This document shows, one piece after another, positions 25,088 through 36,360 of a stretch of 64,000 nt of DNA. The position numbers and the translations under genes were made by a program. The stretch spans positions 107,602,515 to 107,666,514 of the forward strand of contig OW799237.1 of the NCBI GenBank assembly GCA_941918925.1. Direction: 5' to 3'. Every line of letters begins with the position of its first letter. The first letter of the stretch is position 1. The notes beneath the pieces are model-generated. The model did no database searches. It saw only the letters and a list, made by a program, of their open reading frames with translations, and was not told the DNA's origin. The stretch is from Phyto melanocephala (Eukaryota > Arthropoda > Insecta > Diptera > Rhinophoridae).

Positions 25088-26034
25088 TCATAATATTCTA
25101 ATATTTTGGCGTTGAATTTCAAAAAGAGTTTGATCTTCATCATCGCTATGACCATCTTCGATGGAAATAGGTAGAGGTGTTAGTTCCTGGTTGGTGCGAT
25201 CTCCCTGAACACCATATTTTCGTTCAGCACGTGATAAACGTAGTCTAGAAGCAAAAAATTTACTGCAATTAATATTGTTGAAAGTTTTCAATAAACTTTA
25301 TTTACATATATGTAGCTACATATAAAATTTATATGTTTTCTATTCAAAAATTTTTAAGATTTTGTTGATTTTTAAATTTGATTCTGTTTCTAGGGTTTAA
25401 ATAAATTATACGAATTTTTGAAAAACTCTATAGGTAGTCATTAAAAATCTTCGAATAACTTTGTTTTAATTAGAAAAGGATTACAAAATTTTAAAATCCC
25501 TTAAATACTTTACCTGTAAATTTTAAATATTATAAAGATAATAGCTCCCGAGCTTAAGATCAGAAAGAAATAGAAACCAGTTTTCAATGATTCTGATATA
25601 TCATCCTCATCGCTTAATACAAAATCTTCATTTACAGGTTGATGTTGATGGCGTTGTTGCTGTATCAAATCAGTTTTTGAGGTCGCTTTTAAAATACCCC
25701 TGTTTTCTTTGTCCTTTAGAACAGTTTGTTGCTGTTCAAGTATATTACCGGTGGTATTTATCAGCGACTTTTCATCTATGATGAAAAGCTTTTCGGTGTG
25801 ACTATCTTTGACGTTAGCTGGTGTAATTTCAACTATCGCTTTATTTGTCAAATTAACTTTTAGTTCCTTCTTAACACTTTTCTGTTCGGTTCCAAGAGCC
25901 ATTGTTTTATTCTGTAAGTCAGTCATTGGTGTGTAATTTGTATCTGTTGCTGCGCTTCCAAGAAACGTAGTTGATGACAATATAATCACCAGCACGCAAA
26001 TCATTTTAATTAGGGAAATTGCGTTAAGCAGCAT
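25088..26034 (-). CDS. FAM174-family type I membrane protein
   Basis: Two exons, 26034-25514 and 25244-25088, join in phase 2 to give 225 residues. The donor is TACAG|GTAAAG and the acceptor TTTTGCTTCTAG|A. Residues 1 to about 29 form a signal peptide (hydrophobic core ICVLVIILSSTTFLG, small residues before TDTN). The lumenal part is Ser/Thr/Lys-rich with several N-glycosylation sequons (NYT, NKT, NLT, NTT). A transmembrane helix lies at about 153-171 (FYFFLILSSGAIIFIIFKI), then a basic stop-transfer segment. The cytosolic tail has ERKYGV, ELTPLPI and DDEDQTLFE, which match the conserved tail of FAM174 (DUF1180) proteins as I recall it. Vertebrate members act at the Golgi or plasma membrane; the fly function is unknown to me. 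The start ATG follows an A-run and precedes the signal peptide directly. Which FAM174 member it is cannot be decided here. Confidence 0.8.
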
Positions 26035-27483
26035 TTTTTTCCCTTCAGCTGTTGATTTGTTAAATAATTTATATTTATAACCATTTAATTTAAAACTGAA
26101 ATGAGATTTTTTATATTATAAATTTTATTTTTATTTGAATTGATTTGATCAAAAATTAACATTTATCATCTGTTTTTGCAGTGCGATATATTTTGTAAAC
26201 AAACATGTTGATTTTAAACGTCAGAATGTACTAAAAAGGTTCGAACTGCGTTGCCAACTTTCAAATTTTAAAAAGCACGAATACTGAAAAAAAATCGCGT
26301 TATTTCCAATAAAAAAGGTACAGAGTTAAAAATTTTTAATTACTGATTGTATATTTATTTATTTTTAGAAATATATAACTTGTGTATGTATTCCCTAGTA
26401 TGTGGTTAATTTATTTTCGATATGGGTTTTTGTACGCGTTTTCGTAGATTTATAACTTTTTGAGTTGAGGTAATAAATTAAAAATGGAGGGTTTGTGAAT
26501 ATAGGAATGAGTTTGATTATTTATTGTTGCTGATTTATTTGCCATCAAATTTACCTTTTAAAGGGCATTCTTCAAAATAAGAAAATTGTAACTTATTTTT
26601 TAGTTCTTTATAAATTAAATTTTATTGAATTAAGTAGATATATAATTCATATAAGTATCAAAAATGACTAATACGTGTCACCTTAGCAAGTTCGTTTAAA
26701 ATGAATTATATTTTAAGCTTTAATTTTAAAAAATTACAAAAATTGTAGATTGGACGCAATTGGACGTAAATTGTTTCTTATCGGAAAAATAGAAATTTAT
26801 GCTTCAAGCGAAAATTAAATTTTATTTATTTATATATTGATTTATATTTCATTGCTGCCACCTAATTTTGGTGTTGTTTATAGAAAATACTTAAATTAAA
26901 TTTAAATAAACAATATAAAAACAATAATTATATAAATATAACGATTTATTATTAAAGTGTCCAATTAATTTCGACAGAAAAATCATTCATTTTATACAAA
27001 TTCTATTTTTATAAATTTTAATTTAATTTTATATAAAATAATAAAATTTTAAACAAGTTAATGTCATCTAGCCACAACACTCCTTGAACTATTAGTTATG
27101 GCGATATCAATATAATATCTATTTAATTATTCACTTAATCAGGGTATGCAGAAATTTTTGCACATCAATTATAAAAACAAAAACAAAAAGATAAGTTATA
27201 ACAAATAATGTAAAAAATATAATTCATTTATAACTATTTTATGATGATTCAAAAAAATAATAAGATGAGGGACCCCTGTCATAAAAAAACATTTTTGAAA
27301 ATGTTTTTTGTATTTTTCTTTACACTCATTTGCGTTCTCTTCTTATGTTTTATTTTTCTTTTCTTCTAAAAAAAATATTTTTTTTTTTATATATTAAAGA
27401 TTTTATAAAAACAAAAGATTTAATGAAAAATGTTATTTGTATTTTTCTTTACACTCATTTGGGTTCTCTTATTACTCTTATAC
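26035..27483. other. 5' flank of FAM174-like gene and AT-rich spacer
   Basis: No gene. Two direct repeats of about 34 bp containing TATTTTTCTTTACACTCATT lie at 27309-27342 and 27439-27472, about 130 bp apart. The remainder is low-complexity AT-rich DNA. Confidence 0.45.
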
Positions 27484-28323
27484 TAGGGTAATCGATTATT
27501 CGACTTTTTTTAAAATCGGGTTTTAAATTGCTTGAAACCGGCTGTTTTTTAATGTAAATTTATTTATACCATAAAATATGTTGCACGAAATCATACAAAT
27601 CAAAATCGAAAAAAGTAACTACGAAAGTTTTTTCGTAAAATGTTGAATAGATTTTTTCGGTGCAGCTTCCAAACATAAAAAATAATTAAAAATATCTACA
27701 TTTAAATTTAGCGCTTTTTGACCATGTGTTCATATGATTTCTTCTACTGATTACAATCAGGGTACACTTAACAAGGTAACCTTAACTGATCGGTGTTCGT
27801 TTAAGCGTTCATATAAGTATATTAAACTTTAATTAAAAATACACAATTAAATAAAATATATATTATATATATTTTTTATATGAAGTTTTACATATTTATG
27901 AGCAAGTGAATTCAATCGAATTTGCCACTGCATATGATTTATAAAGTCTGCCCGTATTACAATTTGCTTTTACATTATATATTTTTTGCTCTCTTTTTAT
28001 TCTACATAAATTTTTGATAGATGTTACGACTGGCATTTTAATATAAACTTATTTCTAATGTGCTTAGTTATTTATTTTATTACATTTAGGGTTTTATATG
28101 TTTTGAATAGTGACTTCTAAATTTTAGACACGATATTAACTTTTGTATATGAAAGTTTTACAGTATTAAATATTCTAGTGCACGATTGGTTACAAAGCTA
28201 AATGAACATAAATTTAAAGATTAAAAAAATCGGTTTTGTGAGCCAAAACACCGATTTATTCGACACCCGAAATATCAACATACCGGTTTGTCTACCGGTT
28301 AAAAAGCCGAGTCTACTACCCTA
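27484..28323. mobile_element. possible degenerate hAT-like element, 840 bp
   Basis: The left end reads TAGGGTAATCGATTATTCGAC and the right end, in reverse complement, TAGGGTAGTAGACTCGGC, both followed by a T-run: imperfect inverted termini of a hAT-like type. The flanks TCTTATAC and CTGAATAC could be a diverged 8-bp target duplication. Both ends also contain ACCGG-type phrases internally. No transposase motif was found. Identification rests only on the ends. Confidence 0.4.
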
Positions 28324-28948
28324 CTGAATACCTCTACTATTCGGTAGAATTGTTTTTGTTTTTTTAAAGCAAATTTGACAATTTTTTATACACAATATTC
28401 AATGGCAAACACAACAGGTATTTTTTTAAACAAAATCGCGGAAAAGTAAAAAGGCAAAACAACAAATTGTTTAAGAAAATTTTATAATAAGTTTTAAAAT
28501 AATTATATTTTAAATATTAGTATTTTAGATGTATTTCATAATTTTTTGAAGTTTGTTACATATTTTAGTTTTCACAAATTTTCCCAAATAAAAATTAATA
28601 AAAACAAAGCTATAGATATTTTTTTTTTTGTAAAAATATAACCATTTATTATTCTGTTTGAATAAAAAAACTGTTATTTTAATTTATCAACAATTAAATA
28701 TTGCTCAAACACTACTACTTACATATGTATTTTTATATATTCACAAATCTTAATTTTTTATTACCTTTTCTAACTCTGTAAGCAACGCATGTTTTAATTA
28801 ATTTAATAAAAAAACAAACAAAATTTGACATTGTTTCGTTTAAACTAAAAAGAACAAAAATATTCAGCTGACTCCTTAACATCACCTGATATGCTGTTAT
28901 TTACAGGTTGTTATTATGAGTAAAAAAGACCCAAACATTTATTCATAT
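28324..28948. other. AT-rich spacer
   Basis: Nothing recognisable; poly(A/T)-rich. Confidence 0.4.
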
Positions 28949-28951
28949 TTA

Positions 28952-29162
28952 GGGCCATTATTACAATTTGCCGTTAGTTAAAGGCAGGATTTTGTCGGAC
29001 CGATAAATGGCTTTGCGTTATAAAGCCTTAATTTATTGTTTATTAAATATTATTATTATTAATAATAATTACAGTAAAAAATGGAAGTTGTAATAATATG
29101 AAGCTATTTATTAGGCACACAAAATCCTACCTTTAACTAAAGGCAAGTTATAATAATGGCCC
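28952..29162. mobile_element. 211-bp Harbinger-like MITE
   Basis: Imperfect inverted termini of about 45 bp: left starts GGGCCATTATTACAATTTGC, right (reverse complement) GGGCCATTATTATAACTTGC; both continue with a TTAGTTAAAGG-TAGGATTTTGT-like block. TTA flanks both sides (28949-28951, 29163-29165), as for PIF/Harbinger. The ends differ in sequence from the 5908-6306 element, so it is a second family. Confidence 0.8.
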
Positions 29163-29165
29163 TTA

Positions 29166-30702
29166 GGATTATAAAAATAAAATTTGCTATTTAAAATGGG
29201 ATTTTAATTTTAATATTAATAGTTAATTTTTTAGGTAAACGGAAAAATAAAAATATTTGAAAATGCCTAAACGAAGTTCTAGTGTTGGGAATTTTGTTTT
29301 TAATTTTAGAGATAAACCGTTTTTAAAATTGTATATAATACCATTTAAAACTGGAGAAATTAAAAGTAAAATTAATTTCAACTTTAAGAAAACAGTGTAG
29401 TACATGACAAACTGTAGTCTACACTGTTTTGTTTTTTTCCTGCTATAAAAAAAGTTTTTTGAACTGAACATAATTTTTCTAAATTTTCAAAACAAAAATT
29501 TAAAAAAATTTCTAAAAAACAATTAAATTAAAAGGAAGTTTGGTGCAAGGCATATTTATTCATCAGATAGTCTTGATTCGTCAGCTGATTATATTTCTTC
29601 TTCACTTATTTTAAATTTTAGATGTCAAAGTCTATAGATAAACAAAATTTTCTCTCCTCTCTCATTTATTTCAAATGTCAAACTAAATATATAAAAAATA
29701 TTAACAAAAAAGTTTTCTCCGAACTTCAATTACCCGATGAATAAATACGCCTTGTTTGGGTGTATTCCACAATGTATTCTTATCGAAAATGAGTGTCGAC
29801 AACACAGTAACGTTTTTCCGCCTTCGATCCAAGCAGCATATAATCTTAATAAATATTAGCTTTTAATATTGAACTGTAAATAGTTACATGTTTTATTAAT
29901 TTCAACTTGTTTGAATCTTTTTAGCGTCTGCCTGATATATGCATGAGCTGGCCATTCTCTTTTGTGGCTGCCTGACGGGTTTGACTGCTTTTTTTCCATT
30001 TTGCTGATATATTCAGTTCCATCCATTTTCGCCTTTGTATTTTAATGTTTATTGAAATTAAGTTTATTTAGTGCCATAATATACTGCTTGATAATAAAGT
30101 CGTTTGCCAAAAAAGTCGAAGGATTATTTTATTATAAGACATTTGATTGTAAAAAGTTGTAACGCATTAATACCACGTGGGGCAGCAAACCTTGCTTCAC
30201 AGCCATAAAGTAATGTGCATGATACAATCATCAGGTAGCCTCAGTTCTGCAACAACAAAATCCTACATGTATTTTGTTGTTGGAAAACGACGACTTAAAT
30301 GTCAAAAAGCAAATGTGTGTGCGTGTTTTTTTGGCGGCAGAATATATACGTACACAATATATACACATACATAAGCAAAATTTGACATTTTAGTTAAACC
30401 TTAAGGTAGAGAAAAAAAAATCAGCTGTTTTAGTGAGGCTACCTGGTAATTGTGTATCGAACAATATTATTTTGACATGACAACAGAGGGATATAGTTTT
30501 TTTCAGTTAACCATAGAATTACAACGCCCTTTTATTCGATTGACAATATCCGCAACCAATCTGCCAGCTGTTGTATAGAATGTAATATCATAAATTGATT
30601 TCGCTAAATTTTCCGCTAATATTTAGTCAAAACGTATATTTGCCCATTAAACAGGTTTTGAAATCGTTAGAGTTGACGGGAAAAAAGCTGAATTTCAATA
30701 AT
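29166..30702. other. AT-rich spacer
   Basis: No gene recognised. The part at 29930-30060 has a more balanced base composition (GCCATTCTCTTTTGTGGCTG) but no open frame of note. An inverted-repeat pair in this stretch is listed separately. Confidence 0.4.
30221..30458. repeat. inverted-repeat pair, possible MITE of about 238 bp
   Basis: GATACAATCATCAGGTAGCC at 30221 is matched in reverse complement by GATACACAATTACCAGGTAG ending at 30458; the shared core CAGGTAGCCTCA is exact. No clear target duplication, so it is described only as an inverted-repeat unit. Confidence 0.5.
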
Positions 30703-31210
30703 TTTTTATACCCTTCACAGTAAGTGTAGGGGTATATATGTAGCAAAGTTTAAATTAAATAATTATAGGTTTTATTTTAAAAATGTTTAATTCAAAAATT
30801 CATATTTATTTGTTTTCGAAAAAAAATATAAACGTAAAAATAGTTAAAAAAAAGATTTGTAATTAGGTCCGTCCGACTTCAAACAACTTTTCAACTTGAG
30901 ACCGTCACAACTTTTTTCAATTGTTTATACATATAGGTTTGTTATTCCGTGTGAAATTTTTACAATATTCATTTCCGACCTCATAAAGTATATATTTTCT
31001 GAAAGCTTGTGAATAACGTAATCGATTAAGCATTATCCGTTTGACCATCTGTACGTGTGTATGTTGAAATTAACCTTTTGATGCCCTCCGACATCGCCAA
31101 GACCTGTGAAAGGTATCAAAATACCAGAAATATGTATTTGGGAGCAGATCAGTGTTGGAAATCTGCATAATCGCCGCATAACCTTCTGAGATATGAGCAA
31201 TTAAACAGGG
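30703..31210 (+). repeat. dispersed repeat with TTATACCCTTCAC start
   Basis: Begins with TTTTATACCCTTCAC and a near-complementary AGTGTAGGGGTATA, a terminal hairpin. Internal phrases GTTATTCCGTGTGAAATTTTT, TCATTTCCGACC, AAAGTATATAT and GTGTGTATGTTGAAATTAAC recur in reverse orientation at 60560-60727 and in the same orientation at 63425-63550. A moderately conserved, widely dispersed fly repeat of undetermined class. Confidence 0.65.
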
Positions 31211-32707
31211 CTTTTCTAGCCCTAGCATAATTTATAGACACAGTTGTTACTATTTATAGGTTTGATATGCCTTTGGCTAAACGAATTGGTGACTAATCGG
31301 CACAGTTATAGGCAAAAATTATTCGAAAAATATATATTATTTGAAAATAAATAAAATCTACATTTTTAACCAATTTTTATGGTCTATGGCTTTTTTTATT
31401 TTAAAGATAAGTAGCTCTCAGAAAAAAGTGCAAAATGTTGAATATTTGCTTTATATTTTTAAATTGAAAAATATTAGGAATTGTGCACAAAAACAATTAT
31501 TTTCTCCATTAATTTCTGAATAATTCCAAAACGATAAGATATAGAGAAAAATTCTATTCGACTAAAATAAAAACAATTTTGTTACACATCTTCTGGTGTT
31601 TTACTTTTCAAAATCGGATGACTGGTTCTTGAGTTAGGATGAAATATGTCTCCGTACCTGACTAATTTAGGGGAAAAAATTTCCCACGCCCATATAAGAA
31701 AATCCCGATCTGATGAAAAAAAATCGACAACGTGTTCTAATACATATTCATGTAGTCCACACGTTAATATCTTGTGTTAACAATAGCAGTTGACAATTGC
31801 TGTGGGAATAATTGCCAAAAATATTGCTCGTGTGGTCGGGGAGTTATAAATAACTATTATAATAAACAATATATTTTTTAAAAATTTTATAGTGATTTTT
31901 TTTTCTTAAGTTATTCTTTTTAGTAAAATGCTGTTTTTTAAATTGTTTTTAATTTTTTATTTCTATTTGTATAAAGATTATCTCCCCATATTGATGATAC
32001 ATTTTTAATTTTATAAATTGCTTATAAAACGAAATATTTATACACAACATATTTCATCAATTTAAAAATTAATTACAAATATGGGAGCATATAATTTTTT
32101 AGTTAAATTTTATATTAATTATTCTAAAAAAAAAACTGCTACTCTATATACATAATTTTTTATAAACAAACATACATACATACATTATTGATAATGATTT
32201 AAAATAAATATGTTATTTGCAATAGTAGGTATTTACACTTCATATTTATTCTAGATTTTCAAATTAGCGTTTACAAAATATGCCAATTTTATTAGTTTGT
32301 AAAAAAGTTTACAAGTTTACATTTTTACATATTTTTTTTCTTAAAAACTAAGATCACAAAATAATTTATTAACAATACTGCTACCATTATAATAAACATT
32401 CAATAGATGTTTATTTACAAGTTTTTTGATTGTTTAATATATACATACATACGTAGTTTTCAATTTGCATTTTTCATGTTCATATTAATATATTTTTTAA
32501 TACAAATTATTCGTTGTTATTGTTTTTTTGATTAACTATAACTAAGAAAAAAAAAATACAATTAATTACGGCACTTGTTCTAAGTAAAAAAAAAAACTTA
32601 TACAACAATGTTAAAAAACAGGAAAAAAATTAGACTATTTTTGACAAAAAAAAAAAAAAGAAAAACAAATTAATAAAGTGTATTATCCTTTTTGGGGTGG
32701 TGAACAT
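31211..32707. other. AT-rich spacer
   Basis: Very AT-rich, many poly(A) and poly(T) runs, no inverted-repeat element recognised. Its right end would be the 3' UTR of the minus-strand exon at 32708-32911. Confidence 0.4.
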
Positions 32708-32911
32708 TTAAATCATACTACCAAACATACGTTTGCCACGTGTTAGGACAAGACTTACGACCATAACGGTCAACAGAAAGAAGACTAAACTTAAAAATGT
32801 AGTTATAACACGACATCTTTGGCGAAATTTCTTCTCTTTTTCCATTTTAATACGCAACTGTTCGGCACGGGGCAGGTCTAATGTAAAATCGGATTCGGGA
32901 CGTGATGAAGG
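32708..32911 (-). CDS. last coding exon of an unknown small membrane protein
   Basis: Read on the minus strand, the splice acceptor TTTCATTTTAG|CC opens directly into a frame of 67 codons and a TAA stop (phase 0). The encoded C-terminus is a hydrophilic, charged segment (PRAEQLRIKMEKEKKFRQRCR), then a strongly hydrophobic stretch TTFLSLVFFLLTVMVVSLVL and a basic tail RGKRMFGSMI: a single transmembrane helix with a short basic end. The codon quality and balanced composition stand out in an AT-rich desert, so I take it as real. I do not recognise the family. Upstream exons must lie at higher coordinates; the best candidate is the ORF starting at 46961, whose possible phase-0 donor fits. No start codon convincingly belongs to this exon itself. 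Confidence 0.6.
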   Translation of the reverse strand, partial: PSSRPESDFTLDLPRAEQLRIKMEKEKKFRQRCRVITTFLSLVFFLLTVMVVSLVLTRGKRMFGSMI

Positions 32912-33534
32912 CTAAAATGAAAGGAAAGAAAGAATATAATTAAATAATGTTAAAATCATATCTAAAGGAAAATTAAACCATAATACTCGTAAACAGAACA
33001 GAACCATGAACCTTAAGTTCTACAATACAACATTTAATAATGGAATATTAACATTTAATAATGGAACAGAACTTTAACGTAACGAGATATTTCACATAAA
33101 TTAGCGTTTACATTGATCGTGGCACACTAAATTTAATAACGTCACAACTCAAAAAATTAAAAAATAAATTTTTATCCATAATTAATTTACAACATCTATC
33201 TCTAACTACTCCAAACATTTATTTTTTTTTCGGAAATAATACATTTGCGTCTGCTTTTTTTTAATCTTGAAAATTTGAGAATTTTGAGTTGTGATGTTAT
33301 TGTACAATATTTAGTGTGCACTTCTTACAATTTTAAAAATGTAGCTTTATTAAACATTCGCTAGCAAACTTAAGAAGACCATTGCAACATAAAAAACGTA
33401 AGATGAAAATATGAAACAGTAACAGTAAATGATAAATAAAAACAGTGACAATGTACTTCTGTAAAAATTACATACTATTAACATAAGCAGTGGTGCCAGA
33501 AAAATCTTCATATGTCGAAAAAGAAATCTTTCCC
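32912..33534. other. intronic or intergenic AT-rich DNA
   Basis: No feature beyond a short direct repeat ACATTTAATAATGGAA at about 33027 and 33050. Confidence 0.4.
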
Positions 33535-33536
33535 TC

Positions 33537-33956
33537 GGTCTCCACGTAGCAATTTTTATTACCGCAATTGTCAAATTTGATTGCGTCCATAGAGATTGCG
33601 ACGTGTTGACTGCAAATTGCTATATGTAGCAATTTATTCGCAATCATTGCTCTGCTAATTGCTTGAAAAATTATTGCCGCAATAAGCTGTCAAAATCGTT
33701 TAATTTTTCTGAATGTTTTGTTTTTCTTTGTAGAAACAAAGGAAAATTAAAATAATTTTACCTGATAATAATTTAGAGTGAGGTATTCCAAAAAAACCCA
33801 TAATAGTGAAAACAAAAATATTAAATTTTATAAATAAATTACTTGTGTCGTGTTCTACACCCAATAAAAAAACATCCTTAAGCAATAAAGTGCCGCTATT
33901 CTGCCGTCGCGACGTTTTTGCTTATGCTTAGAAATGAAAATTGCAACGTGGAGACC
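33537..33956. mobile_element. possible MITE of 420 bp
   Basis: Inverted termini of about 20 bp: GGTCTCCACGTAGCAATTTT on the left and, in reverse complement, GGTCTCCACGTTGCAATTTT on the right (one mismatch). The interior repeats words such as ATTGC and GCAAT. No clear target duplication and no coding capacity. Confidence 0.6.
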
Positions 33957-35995
33957 CAGGAATAATTTTAGAAAAATCTTATTTTTATACCCACCACCAA
34001 AAACAAATGGTTTATATGTTTATCTTCCCAATAAAATATATCTTTTCTGGTTTCATATTATGACGATCTAGCTTTGTCCTTCTGTCTGTCCGTCTATTCA
34101 AAGCACAATGGATCTTGAACCGAAACACAAGGTTTGCTTGCTATTGAAAATGCGCTTAATCGGTATATTATGAAGAGAGTTAAATTCCAAGTTTAAAATG
34201 TTTAAAAATACATAATTTAAAGTGAATAATTTAAAAATATATATAACATACACATAAAAAAAAACTACAAAACAATTTTTCCAAATTTTCTCAAGCTTCT
34301 TTTCCCCTTTCTACACCGTTATGAGTGTGTTACAAGTTTCACGAAATTAAATAATTTTTTATTACAAAATTTATCCGAATTGGCCTAGTATTTTTGGTAC
34401 CTTTTTTGTCCCCCTAGAAGTTTTCAAAAATTTTATCTTAATAATTGTCCACATTCTATTAGGCGATAATAATTATTACTTAATGTACGTTTGAAAAATA
34501 TAAGAAAACAGTTTTTTTTAAATAGAGACAATTTTTACCCTAATACATGCGAATTTGAAAAAAGTGTCGAAATCCTATAAATATTTTTCGCAACTAATAC
34601 AATATACATTTTTTTTTATCTTTATGCGTTTGGAAGTTACATAGGGTACCAAAAAAGTACCAAATTATAGTTTTTACCTGTTCTTCCCTTAGGGATTGAA
34701 AAGTGTAAATTTCATGTTTCTAGCTCTTTGCGTTTGGGCTGTGCGATGATGAATCAGTCAGTCAGTCACGTAACTTTAATATACATAAATAGAAGAATTA
34801 TTTTGACAATATTTAGTTTAAAAAAATTGCATAAAATAAAAAAAAATATCAATTAAAAATCCTGGTTACACTTAATTGGGCGAATATTTGCGTAATAGCT
34901 TTAGAATGGAGAGCAGTTCATTAATATATTTATATAAAAATATGATCTCTAATGACACGTTTATGTCAAAAATCTTGTGTGTTTTTACCTAAATTAAATC
35001 ACTTTGTCGTCACTGCATAATTACTTCTTCGTCATAAGAGTTACCAAAATAAAAGACAACAACAATGTCTAATGTGTAGTTTTTTTTTTGAATAGAATTT
35101 TGGGTGTACCATCAAAAAGTAAAAACTTTAAAGTTTTTTTTTTTTTTTTTTTTGAAGAACTTGATAAATTTATTGGCATTTTTATATTAAATGTCAAGGT
35201 CTTGATAATTAAACTCCATCAGAAATTTGTGCGTAAAGTAAACAAACCATAAAAATAACACCAAAAAGAGTAACAAATAGTGTTGTAATATAACGTGTAT
35301 TAATAAAATTACCATTTTATAATTTTAATTATGACTACGTTAATAAAAAATACTAACATTAATTGGAGAAGCTTCAGTCCACTGCCTTTTTGTTAATAAA
35401 TATTTCGCAATTTAGGTTTTCGGATTTTGTTTTTTGTACTTATGCGTTTATTCATTATCATGTCATGAACGTAAAATGTATATACAATTAAATTTTTTAT
35501 TTTATTACATATATATTTTTTGCATAACAATCAAGGTCACCAAATACTTTCAATGTTGCAAAAAAAAAAAAAAAAAACTGTCGATTTTAAACCTTCCTTA
35601 TTATTATGTGACAAGCATGTAATTATCAAAATTAAATAAAAATTTAAAGATCAATACATTTAAAAATTCAATACTTTTATGGTATTAAATAACGTTTAAA
35701 TGCATAATAAAAACTTCTTGTTACTAATTACGCCTACATGTGACTTTTGATTATTTAAAATTATTACGAGTTACAGGCGAGCATTGATTATACGCATTGG
35801 CGTAACTAAAACATTCCAAGAATTTAAAAAAATTAACTTTTATGCATATAAAATTAACTTAGTTTAAGATTTTGTAAAAGAAATTTTTTATTAGCTTTTG
35901 CCACCCCTAGTAAAGCATATAGTACACAAAATATAAAAAGGCACATGTACATGTGGGTTTGACGTCATTAAAAGGTTCAGCACTTTTGTTCCATT
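33957..35995. other. repeat-derived AT-rich DNA
   Basis: At 33988-34145 the phrases TTTTATACCCACCACC and GACGATCTAGCTTTGTCC belong to the same dispersed repeat family as 35996-36360. Poly(T) runs occur at about 35138. No gene recognised. Confidence 0.4.
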
Positions 35996-36360
35996 TTTTA
36001 TACCCGCCAAAATGGTGGGGGTATATTCATTTTGTCATTCCGTTTGTAACACATCGTAATATTAATTTTAGACCCCATAAAGTATTTATATTCTGAATCG
36101 AGGTTTAATTTTATGACGATCTAGCTATGTCCGTCCATCTGTCCGTCCGCACGATAGAGGTCGGACCGAAAAAGCTAGGGGTGTCAAATTTTGACAGAGT
36201 ATTTCTTATATCCATTTTAGACCCAATAAAGTATATATATTGTTTGATTTGATGACGATCTAGCTATGTCCGTCCGTCTGTTGAAAGCACGATAGAGGTC
36301 GCACCGAAAAAGCTAGGGGGCTCAAATTTTGCCAGAATCTTTCTTATACACAAGGTTTGT
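35996..36360 (+). repeat. dispersed repeat with internal duplication
   Basis: Starts with a hairpin TACCCGCCA...TGGTGGGGGTA. Two direct copies of a unit of about 140-150 bp follow, each with AGACCC-ATAAAGTAT, GACGATCTAGCTATGTCC and GACCGAAAAAGCTAGGGG (cores at 36115 and 36254). The same family is seen at about 33988. Confidence 0.7.
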
